The position numbers and the translations under genes are program-made. Below, in pieces: positions 13,745-25,470 of a stretch of DNA of 64,000 bases; position 1 is the first letter of the stretch; every line of letters starts with the position of its first letter. Origin of the DNA: Apteryx mantelli (taxonomy: Eukaryota > Chordata > Aves > Apterygiformes > Apterygidae); contig NC_089979.1 in assembly GCF_036417845.1 (NCBI RefSeq), positions 28,631,958 to 28,695,957 of the forward strand, written 5' to 3'. The notes beneath the pieces were generated by a model that saw only the letters and a program-made list of their open reading frames with translations, had not been told where the DNA came from and ran no database searches.

Positions 13745-15300
13745 CAAAAGGCGGTCAAAATCAAAGCGTTAGTAGAAGAGGTTAGAGCAAATCAATAAAA
13801 TTAATAGTAGCAAGGTGTTATCCAGTAGTTCTGAAGGGACTCAAATATTAAATTTATTATTATTCTATTCATATTATTAGTTATTAACTATTGTATAAAG
13901 ACTATCACTTAGAGGAGAAAAGTTATTAGGTATGATGCCTATTTAAAAAATAAGGTTTTGAAGAAGTTCTGGTAAACTGCAAACAAGTAGCTGTCTTCCG
14001 TACTGAGCAATCTGATGGAAAACATAGTAAAGAATGGACACGTATTATTGTTACCGTATTATTATTAAAATTAAGACATCTATATTATTAAGGTATTATT
14101 AAGACAATCTATTATTATTAGATATAATCTGGAAAAATTAATATGAAGTCTGTAGAGAGAAGTCATATCTCACTAATCCATAGGAGAGTTCTTTACTAGA
14201 ATCAGTAAGCAGATAAAAGTGATCAAATTCATATAGAGTACCTTGATCTCCATAAAGTTTTTAAAAAAATCTTTCAACAAAAGATTTTAAAAATCTAAGC
14301 TATCATAGCTATCATAAGCTATCCAAGGCAGGAAACAACTGGCAGAAATGAATGGTTTGATTTTACAGTGCAAAGAGGTTAACAGTGGAGTTTCACAGAG
14401 ACCTGTGCAGAGGCTTTTAACATATTCATCAATGCAGTGGAGAAAGGGGTTGATAGAAGACAAAATTAACTGATACTATAAAATTATTCAGGTTAGTTAA
14501 AACTAAAACTGAGAAGAGGATGTCACAACACTGTGACTGAGAAATAAAATTGCAGATGAAGTTCATACTGATGAGCACAAAGTAGTGCAAATGAGAAAAA
14601 CCATCTCTGACTATATCTAGGAAGTGATAGGCTATAAACTAGCTATTACCATTCAGGAAAGAGATCCTGGAGTTATAACAATTATACAAAAACCTCAGCT
14701 CTATGCTTAGCAACAATCAAAAAGGGAACTAAATGTTAAAAATTATTAGAAAAGGAATAAAGAGCAAAATAGAAAATGATATGCCACTACATAAACACAT
14801 GGCACTCTTATATCTTAAATAATATGTGTGCTTCTAGTGCTCCAACTTGAAAACTGATGTAGTAGAACTAGAAAAAGAAGAAAGAGGGGCAAAAGTGTGC
14901 AACAGCTTTTTATGAGAAAAGACTAAATGGAAAATGACTTTTCAGCTTGGAAATGTAATGACTGTGGGGAAACATAAATTAATGTCCATAAAATCATGAA
15001 AGGCTTGCAGAAAGTGAATATGGAATGCTTATACACTATTCTCATAACACAGGAACCCTTATCAAATTAAATTCAGACAAATTTTTAAATAAGCAGAAGG
15101 AGGCTCTTTTTCACATGGTTCATAGTCAGCTGTAGAACCTGGGTGATCCCAGGACGTTGTGGAGGCCCAAAGTGGTTTAAAAAAAGCAGTTAGACACATT
15201 TATGGAAGAAAAGGTCTCCTAGAATTATTAAGCACAAGGAAGTAGATTCATATTCCAGCTCAGGAAGTCCTTAAAGCTTAAACTGGTGGATGCAAGAGAG
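13745..15300 (+). mobile_element. Ancient degraded CR1/L3-type LINE
   Basis: No frame stays open, but a long collinear series of recalled CR1/L3 landmarks is recognisable: AAGAGTTCTGAAGGGACTCAAATAT-like text near 13820-13850, ATAGTAAAGAATGGACA (14026), TCATATCTCACTAATC (14163), the CACAGAG..CCTGT..AGGCTTTTAACATATTCATCAATG block (14394-14435), AGAAATAAAATTGCAGATGAAGTTCA (14541), TTCAGGAAAGAGATCCTGGAG (14652), TTTTCAGCTTGGAAA (14939), ATAAAATCATGAAAGG (14988), CTTTTTCACATGG (15107) and TGTAGAACC..GGACGTTGTGGAGGCCCAAAG (15132-15173). Order and spacing match the 3' half of the L3-like CR1 ORF2. Strong decay and small indels imply an insertion much older than the CR1 at 56.9 kb. Both ends are approximate. 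Confidence 0.8.
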
Positions 15301-16019
15301 GGTTTGTCTTGTTTTCACACTCCTTTTCAAAGCATCTGCCAACAGCCATAATAAGAAAACCAGTATTGTGCTAGATGTTTTTCCCTCTGGGGCAAATATT
15401 GCTTTTCTTTTGGGTTTCTATGATTTCACTGTTCTGATGAAATATGAGTGATTCATCAATTTTTTAAAAAAGATCAAAACCTGGTGAATATGAATTTGTC
15501 CAAAAATCATGTGTGTGCAATTTCACAGGCTTCACATTTATGAATCTTGATTTTCTCCAATTTCGAGCAACACCCCTTTTACACAGGGGCATTTTGAACA
15601 GCTTCTTTCCATGGTCCTGCTCAGAATTAGGGTGACACAGACCAGTTTGAGCTGCCTGCTGAGCAGAAAGGTTGATGGGAGAAGTAATTTAGATGTGGTC
15701 TCCCTTTCCTCTGTGGATCTAAATAATAGGCAAAGAGTGACTGGGTCTTTTCTTTTGGCAGCAGGCTACTGATAAATGCAGCGTAGACCAATGCTTCTAT
15801 CTAACAGCATCAGGCCTTGCTGATGGGAAACCAGTCTGAATCCAGTCTCTTCACAATAGATGAGCAAAACAGAAGCATACACAAATGTGCTGGGTTTTGG
15901 AGTTTGTTTATTTCTTGGCACTGCTCTGAAGGATATTATTTTCAAGGATATTTTCAAGTTGATAGCATGAAAGTATCTATGATAGTATTTGTTTCTAGGG
16001 GATGTGTCTTTATCAAGGA

Positions 16020-16175
16020 CTGAGTTAGAATGGCAGGTCAGGAAGTCGCCTTTCTCTCGCATTGTCCGTGTACTCCGTTACCTTCAGCAAGTCACTTCAC
16101 TTCCCTGTGCTTTCACTGCACCCTTTAACAGAGGACATCTTTCCATCTCTCGGGATCCTTTCAAAGTGCTAGCTG
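16020..16175 (+). repeat. MIR-like ancient SINE
   Basis: TTACCTTCAGCAAGTCACTT then CACTTCCCTGTGCTTTCACT (16078-16117) resembles the MIR core GACCTTGGGCAAGTCACTT and CTCTCTGTGCCTCAGTTT. Upstream GTCAGGA and downstream TTCAAAGTGCTAGC sit where MIR has GGAGTCAGGA and AAAGCGCTTAGC. Orientation is plus. Confidence 0.55.
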
Positions 16176-16730
16176 TGTGAGAGCAAAAAGCTCATTTGTT
16201 CGTATTTTTATTCGCTTGTAATCTCCAGAATTTGTTAGCCTGGAAAAGGGGCTTGTTGTTAATGTCTTTCTGAATTTAGGGGAAAAAAATACAGATAATA
16301 ATGTTTCTGTATAGAAGGAAATGAGTGTTGCCTGCCCTAAGGAAGTCCTTCTGCTTCTTAATAAACAGGTAAAATTGTTGGGCAGAATATTTTTTTCTTA
16401 CTAAGTCTGATAGCAAGCGAAACTTTAAGAACTTTGTTGATCAGAAATGCAAATTCTTACCATCCCTGCTTTTTTAATTAACTTTTTAATTTTCAAACAC
16501 AAAGATAGTGTTGATGATGACTGGTAAGCTTGGACTGAGAGATGTACTGATCTAGTGCTGTTCTTTGGAAATCTGCAGAGAAATGAATCTCAGGGAACAA
16601 ATGAAATGATAATGGGATTTCAGTTCATCAGGGTTCAATTCCGCAAAATAAATGTTCAGTTTCACAGATTGTTTCTTAAAGGTCTTCTTCTCTAATATAC
16701 AGAATTATTCAATACTCAAACGACAGTTAA

Positions 16731-16816
16731 AATTATTATCATTTTTTCCATATTATCATTGTCTCATGCCCAGAAAGGGCCCGTCAGGATCAGAACCTCA
16801 TTGTGCTCATCGCTGG
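16731..16816 (-). repeat. MIR-related SINE 3' part
   Basis: AATTATTATCATTTTTTCCA with CCCGTCAGGATCAGAACCTC and ATTGTGCTCATCGCTG matches the recalled sauropsid repeat end reading ATTATTAT..GCCTAGGAGCCCCAGTCAGGATCAGGGCCTCATTGTGCTAGGCGCTG. This is the reverse complement of the element's (TAA)n-tailed 3' end, so it lies on the minus strand. Confidence 0.55.
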
Positions 16817-16924
16817 GAGTGAGGGGGAGGAATATTCACCCTTTGTAACTTCAGGCAGCTGCCTTTGGAGCTCTAAATCACCTTCCAAAGGCTCCTACCT
16901 TTTTTCACTGACTATATAGGAAAA

Positions 16925-16985
16925 CTGGAGTCCTAAATATAGGTGCCTGTAACTTTAGTTAAATGGTTACAGACACCTGAAGTAG
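16925..16985. repeat. Imperfect inverted repeat, likely from an old foldback repeat
   Basis: AGGTGCCTGTAAC (16941-16953) and GTTACAGACACCT (16966-16978) pair over 13 positions with one mismatch around a 12-base loop. The text TCCTAAATATAGGTGCCTGT resembles a recalled sauropsid repeat containing CCTAAATATAGGTGCCTAA. Confidence 0.5.
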
Positions 16986-18787
16986 ACTATGTAAATACCT
17001 GAACCCCTATTTCCAAGGGCAAATATGTACAAAGATCTGTTCCTGGAAGAAGGGCCATAAAAGCTAATAAAACAAAGCTGATGTAAATGATTTATGGGGT
17101 GTCTGGACTCAATATGGGGTGTCTGGTCAGAGAAAGAGAGATGTACCTTAAGACCCACAAAGCCACCAGTTGGCAGTGCCTTCTTTCCTTAGAGCCGCAG
17201 ATTGGGGGCACCATGCCCTGAAAAGCCCACAAGGTAGGACATCTATTTATTGCATTTTTTAACACTTTAAAAATAGAAGAGGAGAATCCACATCCTCCTC
17301 TCACCTATTCCACTTTCATCTGCTGTTAAGCAGACACTTTCTTATTGATGTCTCAACTGTGTTGAAACTAAAGTTAGGATTTGAAAGAAAATGAAGTTGG
17401 AAGGGTTCTGTGGATGAGTCGGGAGAGTTATAGCATAGAATTAGACATGGAATTTTTTCTGAGAAATGGTCACAGAGAGGCAGAGAAAGGTTGTATTACT
17501 GACTGCACTGCAAGGGAGATACTGAGGGGTGGGTCCTCGAAGTATGGGTGAGGACTCTCCAATCAACGTAAGCAACAGAGAGGTTGCAAAATAAACTAGT
17601 GGTTAGTGTGTGCGACAGAACTCTGAAGGATGAGGTTAATCTCCAAGGTAAGAACCGTGGGCTTGATTTTGACTTGGTCAAGCAAAGGGATGCAGTAGAA
17701 GAATTCAGAATAATGACCCACGCAAATGGTTTAAGAAGGAGAACTCTGAATTGACAGCAGATTTATATGGGTAATATTTACAAGAGTTTGACTGTTGGTT
17801 TCAGGGGTGAAATCATATAAGACTAAAAAAATTAATCTTACTCTTTCATAAAGAAAAATCACTAGGCGTGTATGGTCAAATTCCTGTGCAACACAATTTG
17901 CAAATTCTAATGTTTTTACACGAAATCTAAGCTGCCAAAGGACTACAAAAAGGTCTGGCTGCAGAATCTGTCCCATAAAAATTGCAATACTTTGAATCTT
18001 ATTAGTCATTCTCTTCCTTAACTGATGCCAAATGGCAGCACAGGAAAAAAAAAATCCCAAAGATAAGCTATCTGACTGCCTTACAATTTTCTGTTTTTTT
18101 GTTGTTAGTATAAATATATTGTTAAATTAAGAAGCAAAATCTCAGAATATAATAGCTGAGCACGTCCCATCAAGGTGCTCTTGGAAATGTCTGTGGGACA
18201 CAGTGAGGGCAAACCTAGGGTCTCTATACCAACCCTCAGCTGCACATTGCCAAGACTAGATTGCTGCAGGGTGACGAGGGTACTCTGTATCTCAGGCCAG
18301 CTTACGTAGGCTGCCTTGGAAAGTCACTCTTTTACTGATGAGCAAAATATTATAGTTAGTAAGTGTACAAAGCAACCATATTAATCAGTGGATTAAGGTA
18401 ACTCATTTAACATTTTTAAGTTAATTTTTAATTGCACAGAAATGTTGATTTTCTATTTGTCTTTCCATTCTTACCCACCAGCCACACCTTTTATTTTGAG
18501 ACAAAATGAAAACAAAGGAAAGGAATAAACAGAAAATATTTTCATCTGAGCAAATTCCTACCTGGCAGACAACTGCATCATGGGATATTGTGTGTATACT
18601 TAGATACCTATGCCATCAATCAATAATACAGAGGCTCAAAGAATAATTAAATTTAGCTGTCTTGTAGAACTGATGCACTTTACTCCGTAGAAACAAAAGA
18701 CCTGGGTGACTATAGTACTGCATTACCTTTCTCTCAGTAACACATGGCCTCCATGAAGTCTGGCATTCCAGAAAGACTGTAACACTT

Positions 18788-18831
18788 CTGATCCTTGCTC
18801 ACAAAGAAAAAAAAAAAGGAAAAAAAAAAGG
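18788..18831 (+). repeat. A-rich low-complexity tract
   Basis: Runs of A broken by GG. A similar tract (GAAAAAAAAG type) lies at 19553-19590. Confidence 0.9.
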
Positions 18832-19589
18832 ACGACTCCTGTTTTAATACTGGCAATACATTAAATGAAGAAATTAAAGGAAACAATTCTGGGAGAGTAT
18901 ATATAATGATAAGAAAGTAAACTAGCAGTGGTTACATTTTCTATGATGGCAGACATAATTGATATGTTTGTTGCCTGTGATTCACACATTATTTTAAGTT
19001 TCTGAGGGGGATTTTTATTGCAAAATATTCTGCATTTTAAATACTATTTAATTATGGTTTGTTTCCTTAGGGATTATATCACCATGTGATTTTAATTTGG
19101 TATATACCCTAAGGGGCAGCATATTTTCAATTATGAAATATTTCCTCCAGAAACAATAATGGTTCAATGATTTATTGCAGGATCCTATTATAAGGTGCCT
19201 CATACAAGTGAAATCTGAAATGCAATTGGCTTAACAATATAGTATAGGCAAGACTAAAATGCGTGTGAACTGAGCATATGGGCCTTTTTCACAAAAATCA
19301 TATTTATATACTTTCATCCTTTGCATAATACTTCAATTATTATATCTTGAAAAAGAACTTGGAAAGCTGAGAGCTATGAAACATTTACATTATTATCTCT
19401 TCAAAAAGTTCATTTTTGAACAAGTATCATTTGGATAGGGATTAACTTAATCAGAGATTTTGAATCTTCTTTACTTTAATTTTTAATCTCTTTTTAAAAA
19501 TATGTCTGAATCTTAAAAAGGCCTAAACCTGTAGTCACAAAGCACTGCTTCAAAAAAGGGGAAAAAAAAGAAAAAAAGAAAAAAGAAAG

Positions 19590-19760
19590 TTTTTAAAGCA
19601 GCCACCAGCTGTAAGAGAGATAGTGCGAGCAGCAGATTTGTGACAGAGTGGAGCATGAAACCCATCAGCTGATGAGTGAAAATCCCTGGTTTCTAATTAA
19701 TCGAGGTACACAGGCCAAGGGATGAAGAGGATCAGGGAAATGAAATCAGGAAAAAGATAC
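19590..19760. promoter_or_regulatory. Candidate enhancer with paired CAGCTG E-boxes
   Basis: It holds CAGCTG at 19606-19611, a 12-bp perfect palindrome CATCAGCTGATG at 19663-19674, and a homeodomain-type TAATTAATC at 19694-19702 in non-repetitive sequence. Function is inference. Confidence 0.25.
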
Positions 19761-20428
19761 CATCAGTCATTTCTGTGGCCCATTGTCATACTTCAGAATC
19801 TGCTGTAATGAATCACTCAGGCATTCCACAGATACATTCAAATGGTGAAGAAAATTCATTGTCCGGTGAAGAGTGTTTGATAAAAATCTTTCTTTTCCCC
19901 CCTCTTTGTCAGAAGCCTATGATCAGAAAAGGAAATCCAGACAGCACAACAGGTGTGCTTTTGCAAGCCCGGTGAAATCTGCAAATGAACGGAGGTACTA
20001 AAGAATTTTTTGTACTAAAATTTCACCAAAATGAAAAAAGTATCTTGTAACAGCAGACAGCGGTAAAATGCACCAAAAAAAGCTGAAGATTAAGGGGATA
20101 AAAAGTATAAACATCCTTCTGGCTGAGAAGCTCCTGTCTCTATAAAATCTTTTTACATGAAAAATGTGAACAAATATTTTTATAAAATATTCTTGCCAAG
20201 TTTAACATTTCCAGCTATTGACATCTGCTTCAAAGAGCTATTAATCCACAAGCTAGCTCTAATTTAAGACAGAATTAAACTGCATTTCTAAAACTTGGGT
20301 GGGAGGGGAAGCTACCTTTTTTAAAAAAGGAACAGTTTACTGTTGTTCTCAATTACCTGGTGTTTTTCAAAGAAAGAGCAAGCAAAATTAAAAGTAAACA
20401 CTTTTTCCTCTCTTGTACACATGCACCA

Positions 20429-20452
20429 ACACACACACACACACACACACAC
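20429..20452 (+). repeat. (CA)n microsatellite
   Basis: About twelve AC dinucleotides in a row, ending ACGC. Simple sequence. Confidence 0.95.
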
Positions 20453-20637
20453 GCAATTCCTGTGAACAAGGAAATGCCTATATTTTGGATATCTGTTTGC
20501 TTCTCTCCTGTAAGGCTTCTGTAAAGATTTTATAGCTTATGAAAAAATGACCCTGAAATTCTTCAAAAATTGAAATCCTCTTTATTTTAAACTAGGGAGA
20601 ATTTTTCTTTTAGTAGCTCTTAAATGATGCTGATTTT

Positions 20638-20655
20638 TTGTTTTGTTTTGTTTTG
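20638..20655 (+). repeat. (TTTTG)n short tandem repeat
   Basis: Three to four TTTTG units in a T-rich context. Confidence 0.8.
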
Positions 20656-23329
20656 CCTGTAGTTCAACTTTTTGTCCCTGAATGGTTCTTATACTCACGT
20701 GCCCCTTAAAGTAGTGTGCGCCATTATGCAACACCAGAATATAATTGTTTTTAAATAATCAGGTGTTATACTAAGATGTATAAGGATGGCTGATTCATTT
20801 TAGATTAAATTACCATAATATAGGGTTTTGCTGTCTATAATATCAATCACTAAGACACTTTATAGTTGATAATATTAAAATGGCAACAATAATGAGAATT
20901 CTGCTTCATGATGAAAATAATTTTAATCATGGGTAGATTACAAATCCATTTACTGTTACGGTTACTGAGAATTCTATTATCTACCTCCTATTGTGAAAGA
21001 TGTTGAACCTTTTCTCAGGAAATGTAAAAGATTATAGAAGTATGCTCTCTATGCAAAGTTTCTATTGCAGCAGAGCAACAAAACCCTGCTTAATGCCAAG
21101 AACTCACAAAGTTAACTTGTAACTGACTCTCTGCATGAATATATGTCTGGCTATGCGGATCTATGTATAGGATTGAGGACTGTATTGGAAGCTATTTTAG
21201 ATTCTGACCAAGATTTCTTCTATTCACAAACAGTATTTAGCAAGATGCCCAAGTGCAGTCTCTGCAATAAAGGTATTATTGATAACTAGCACCGACCTAA
21301 TGTATAGAATATACACTGATCACCTAGTGAGTACTTAGTTCTTATGATGGCTGTACCTCTGATTTTGTCTTGAGCCCATGGACATATCATCTCACTTTTT
21401 TTTCCTTCTATTTATATTCTTTGACAGCTAGGTTTCTGAATGACTTTTATTACAACAGGCCTGCCATCAGGTTGGAGTTAGCTGTGCCCTCTATATTATT
21501 ATAGTGAGACCACTACCAGAATTTGGAGCTGAGTCCCGGAGTCAACCTGCTCCCAAACTACTGTTGTGACTGTAGTCGCAACTGAAGGTCTCAATCCATT
21601 TCCTCTGCAGAAAATGCCCATACAGGAACACGAAACTCTAACTGCCCTTAGCTGGGATCTTTGCAGGGATAAGTGGCCGGAAGTCCAAGCCCCGGGCAGA
21701 ATTTCTCACGCTGGCAGTGATTCTTCCCACGGAACACGCGTGGCTGCGGCACCCCTTCAGTGCAGGAAGGGCCTCAGTGGGTAAGAGCTAGTCTATTCCA
21801 ATTTCATTTAAAACAAACAAAGAAGCCTCACAAAGGTAATTTTAATAAAGGATTTCAGATACAGTCCTGTTCTGAAAAAGCAAATAGCATAAGCTTCACC
21901 ATGTTGAACCTTTTCCTGAAACCATGCGTAGGTATGTGTGCCTGTATACATTAGAACTGCTTTGATTATATAATGTAATGAGCTCAGTGGAATTATTCTG
22001 GATTTACACTGTGGAGCCTCAGAGCAGAGTTTGCAACAGTATCTTGTCTTTAAGATGCCAATTTTGTAAATGCTTTGCTTTTCTTTAGGATATTGATGAG
22101 AATTTATTACTGATTTATCATGTGTAACTCTGCAATGGAATCAAATTTCTCTTTCTAGCCGCATCATTGTTTCCAAATGGGGATTAAAAATCTTTTTGAA
22201 AACTTAGTAGAGAATCAGTTATCATCAATGTCCTCAGGAGCTCATTTACTGGCATGCAAACTGCGCCCCACACTGGTCCCCTGCTTTGGAGGAACTCTAT
22301 GAATAAATTAAATTTCCAGAGACAGCCAGCTTTGTAATCCTGGCCTACTGCTCTCCCTCCCTACTTGCATAATTTTTGTCATTCTGGGCTTCATTCTCTG
22401 TTCAGTTTCCCTTGCTGACCAATGAGTCTGCAGGGAGGGACACAGGGTCTCACAAAGTCTAGGAACATGACTTATATGGAGCAATGGGCAACAAAATAGA
22501 CGGATAAAAAAGCAGCAAAACACGTTTGTAAAACAGTCTGCCTGTGGAGCAAAATTGTAAGGTATAGTGTTTGCATCTTAATTTGCAGTCACGAGATATA
22601 TCATTAGTAAAGTGAATAGCAACAAATTTAGAATCAATCTTTTTTTTTTCAATAAACAGAATTCTTCTTTTTATTATGTAGTACACCTCAAGTATATTGC
22701 TACTGAACCTTATTAAACAACCATAATTTCAGCTGAACAATAAAACTGTTACTTTTTAAATTTTTTTTACCTTGTGTTTAAAAAGACATAAGACGAAAAA
22801 AATAAGAACTTTACAGGTAACATGATCTTCTTTGTGCAAAAGTGAAATAGCAACAGCAACAACAACAAAACACCTTCTAATCAGTCTCTTTTGTAACTCA
22901 AAAAGACTGTTTGGAAAGGTTTTCATCAAAGTGATTTTCTACAGATAGCTCACAGGTGATCAGGATAAAACCCCACCGCTTCAGCACTTCAAATGTTTAT
23001 CATATACATATTTGCTTGAATCATGACAAGGGTGAGGTTTGGGACTTATGGACACTGAGATAGGATGTCACCCGAGACATTCATCTGATTCAGAAGGCCG
23101 ACTGAAAGAAAGTGCCTCGCAGAGGCCAGAAGAGAGAGAGAGGGAGGGAGAGAGGAAGGGATAGCAGGAATGGACAGCCCTTGTTCCCAGCTCTAATATC
23201 CCAGTGAAATTATTTTGTGGACATCCACTCCTTGCCTGCACAGGAGATAGGGCTATAAGTGTATGTTATTTTTTAATTACAAGGGGGTAGAAAAAATCCT
23301 GATGATGGGCTGGAAGGTGCCATTGCATT

Positions 23330-23660
23330 GTTATTTTTTTCTCTCCCTTCGTTTGCTGATTATGTGAGCTGGGCTCCTTTGCTAGCCGATGATAAGCAGA
23401 ATTTCCATGTTCTCTGCATAATTAATCCATCTCTGCCTCTCTTCATGCCAACTCGCCCGTTATCGCCGGCACATGCCTGAATTGCAAAAGAATCCGCTCT
23501 TCAATTGGAACTTATTGATATTCTAAGAAAAAAAAGAAAGAGGGAAAAAAACTGAAAATCCTTAAGTTTAAGCTGCAGATTTTTAAATGGATTAATTTTG
23601 CTGCAATCGCAGCCATCTAAGGCGGGAAGGCAGGCAGAGCAAATTGAAAGCATCTCCATG
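23330..23660. promoter_or_regulatory. Candidate conserved enhancer, homeodomain and GATA motifs
   Basis: This unique-looking block contains GATAAG (23391-23396), TAATTAATCC (23419-23428), TTATCG (23460-23465), CAATTG (23502-23507), GGATTAATTT (23589-23598) and GCTGCAATCGCAGC (23600-23613). It also has several CpGs (GCCGATG, CTCGCCCG, TCGCCGGC) in a desert where CpG is rare, a common mark of selective constraint. Enhancer status is inference. Confidence 0.3.
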
Positions 23661-25410
23661 TTTGCAGACTTGGGTCCAGAATGCTGAAATGTACTGGCAC
23701 AGTTCTCTTTTAAAGTCAGAAAATTACCATTCATTTACATCACATGAAATACTTTTTTATGCTAGAAATATTCAAGAGACGTTCCTTAAATGCCTGCTAA
23801 TGCTAGATAACATTTCTAACTTTCAACATTTTGCTAGACTTTGATATGACATGATAGGAATGCCTGCCAGTGAGGAATATTATATATACCAGCAATCTCT
23901 TTTTATCACATATTTAGATTATATCATCCTCTTCTTAACCATCCTGAAGTAGTCTTTAAACAATGTACTCAGTGTCTATTTAGGGTACTTACACAAGCCA
24001 AACTTAGGAGGGCATATTTAGACTTTGTCCACAATGCAGGGTTTTTTTAAGGGCCAGCACACATTCCAAAAAAGCAGAGTTTATCTCTTTCCATCTTTCA
24101 CAAAGTTAACTTAAATTTCCCAGTATCCGTTTTTACATTTAGAGATGCTGTGTTCACCCCCTTTACAACACGTAATGTGTTTTGTTATTTTAATGTAGCT
24201 CTTGCGGATTGTACTTACATTTTGAAAGGACTCAGCTGTTTTCCATAGGAGACTGGTATTGCACTTTGAATAATGAGAGCTAGTGGAGAGCTAGGACTTT
24301 GCCTCTTCTCCTTCTTTTTTCCTCAGATATTACCAAAATCCAAATATTCTTCTCCTTTTGTTTCTCTAACATGAAATTTGCATCCTTCATTTCCTTGACC
24401 CTAGAAAGTGGCAGCATTCAGCAACACCGAGAGATTTCTTTAATACCTGAGCTAAACCACACAATATCTGGCATTCCATGTCCATATGCTAGAAATCAGC
24501 AATTTATGCTGTTGTACAAGGTAATGTTGACACTCACAGTTAACAGAGGGGGAAAAGTTGCTACGCTGACTGCAAATGGAGATTTAGCTGTTAGGAAATC
24601 TTTGTCGTTATTAAGCAGATCTCTTTCATTTTAACCATACATAGGAAAGAAATGAAAAAAAATTAGAGTAACTGGCAGGCACGCATCGGAGAAAAAAAAG
24701 AGACGTACAGCAAAACAGTGATGTTTGTGGCAACATCTGCTTCAGTTACTAAACACCGATCGTAATACATGGTGGGCCATCTTACTGTATATTATTAGCA
24801 CTCGTTATGAAATGCATGTCACTAGTAAGTAAATACAATGACAGTATTTCAGTTTGGATTTTCAGGCAGTAAACTACACGATATAAGAATGTCTAGTGAT
24901 CACATTAGGGTATGTTTTTATATAGCACAGAGAGAACAAAGAAGGTTTTCCAGTTGCTTCAGAATGATTGACGCTTCTAAGGCTCTACTGAACTTGAGGA
25001 TATTTGTGGCATGCTACAATTTTAATAGTGCAATTTTTGCAAAACCAAAATGTTTAAAGATGCTTATTAGAGAAAACTCTTTTATGCTCACATTCGACTC
25101 TATTAGATAATTAGACAAATATTTGAAACCACATTCAAGAGAACAAAATTTTAAAAATTGTCTCTGGAATTTTATATTTAGCAAATAAACATAATATCTA
25201 AAAAAAGAAATCTCTATGCCCTTTCCGCATGTCTGTAGAGTAAATAGTAAGTTAATAGCCAAATAGTTAAAGTGTTTGAAATATGAATTTCTAATCGTGT
25301 AACATTTTTGTGAAAATAACTATTTATTTTCTACATGATTTGGAAGAAAAAATAGTATGCAGATTACATGAATAGCATATTACCACAGAATTTCCTCGTC
25401 TGTTACAGTA

Positions 25411-25470
25411 AAATCCTGACTCTTTTGAAGTCAATCACAAACCCTTATTGCCTTCAGTAACACCTGCATT
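25411..25470. repeat. Ancient amniote repeat scrap (GAAGTCAAT type)
   Basis: AAATCCTGACTCTTTTGAAG TCAATCACAAACCCTTATTG then CCTTCAGTAA is a decayed form of a motif common in sauropsid non-coding DNA (GATCCTGCTC..TTGAAGTCAATG..CCATTGACTTCAGT). Family name not recalled. Confidence 0.4.

Larger units (their letters stand above)
16176..25410. other. Intergenic, no gene seen
   Basis: AT-rich with simple repeats, the MIR scrap at 16.7 kb and the two candidate enhancers at 19.6 and 23.4 kb. A short AG-rich run occurs at about 23130-23160. Nothing coding is recognised. Confidence 0.7.
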
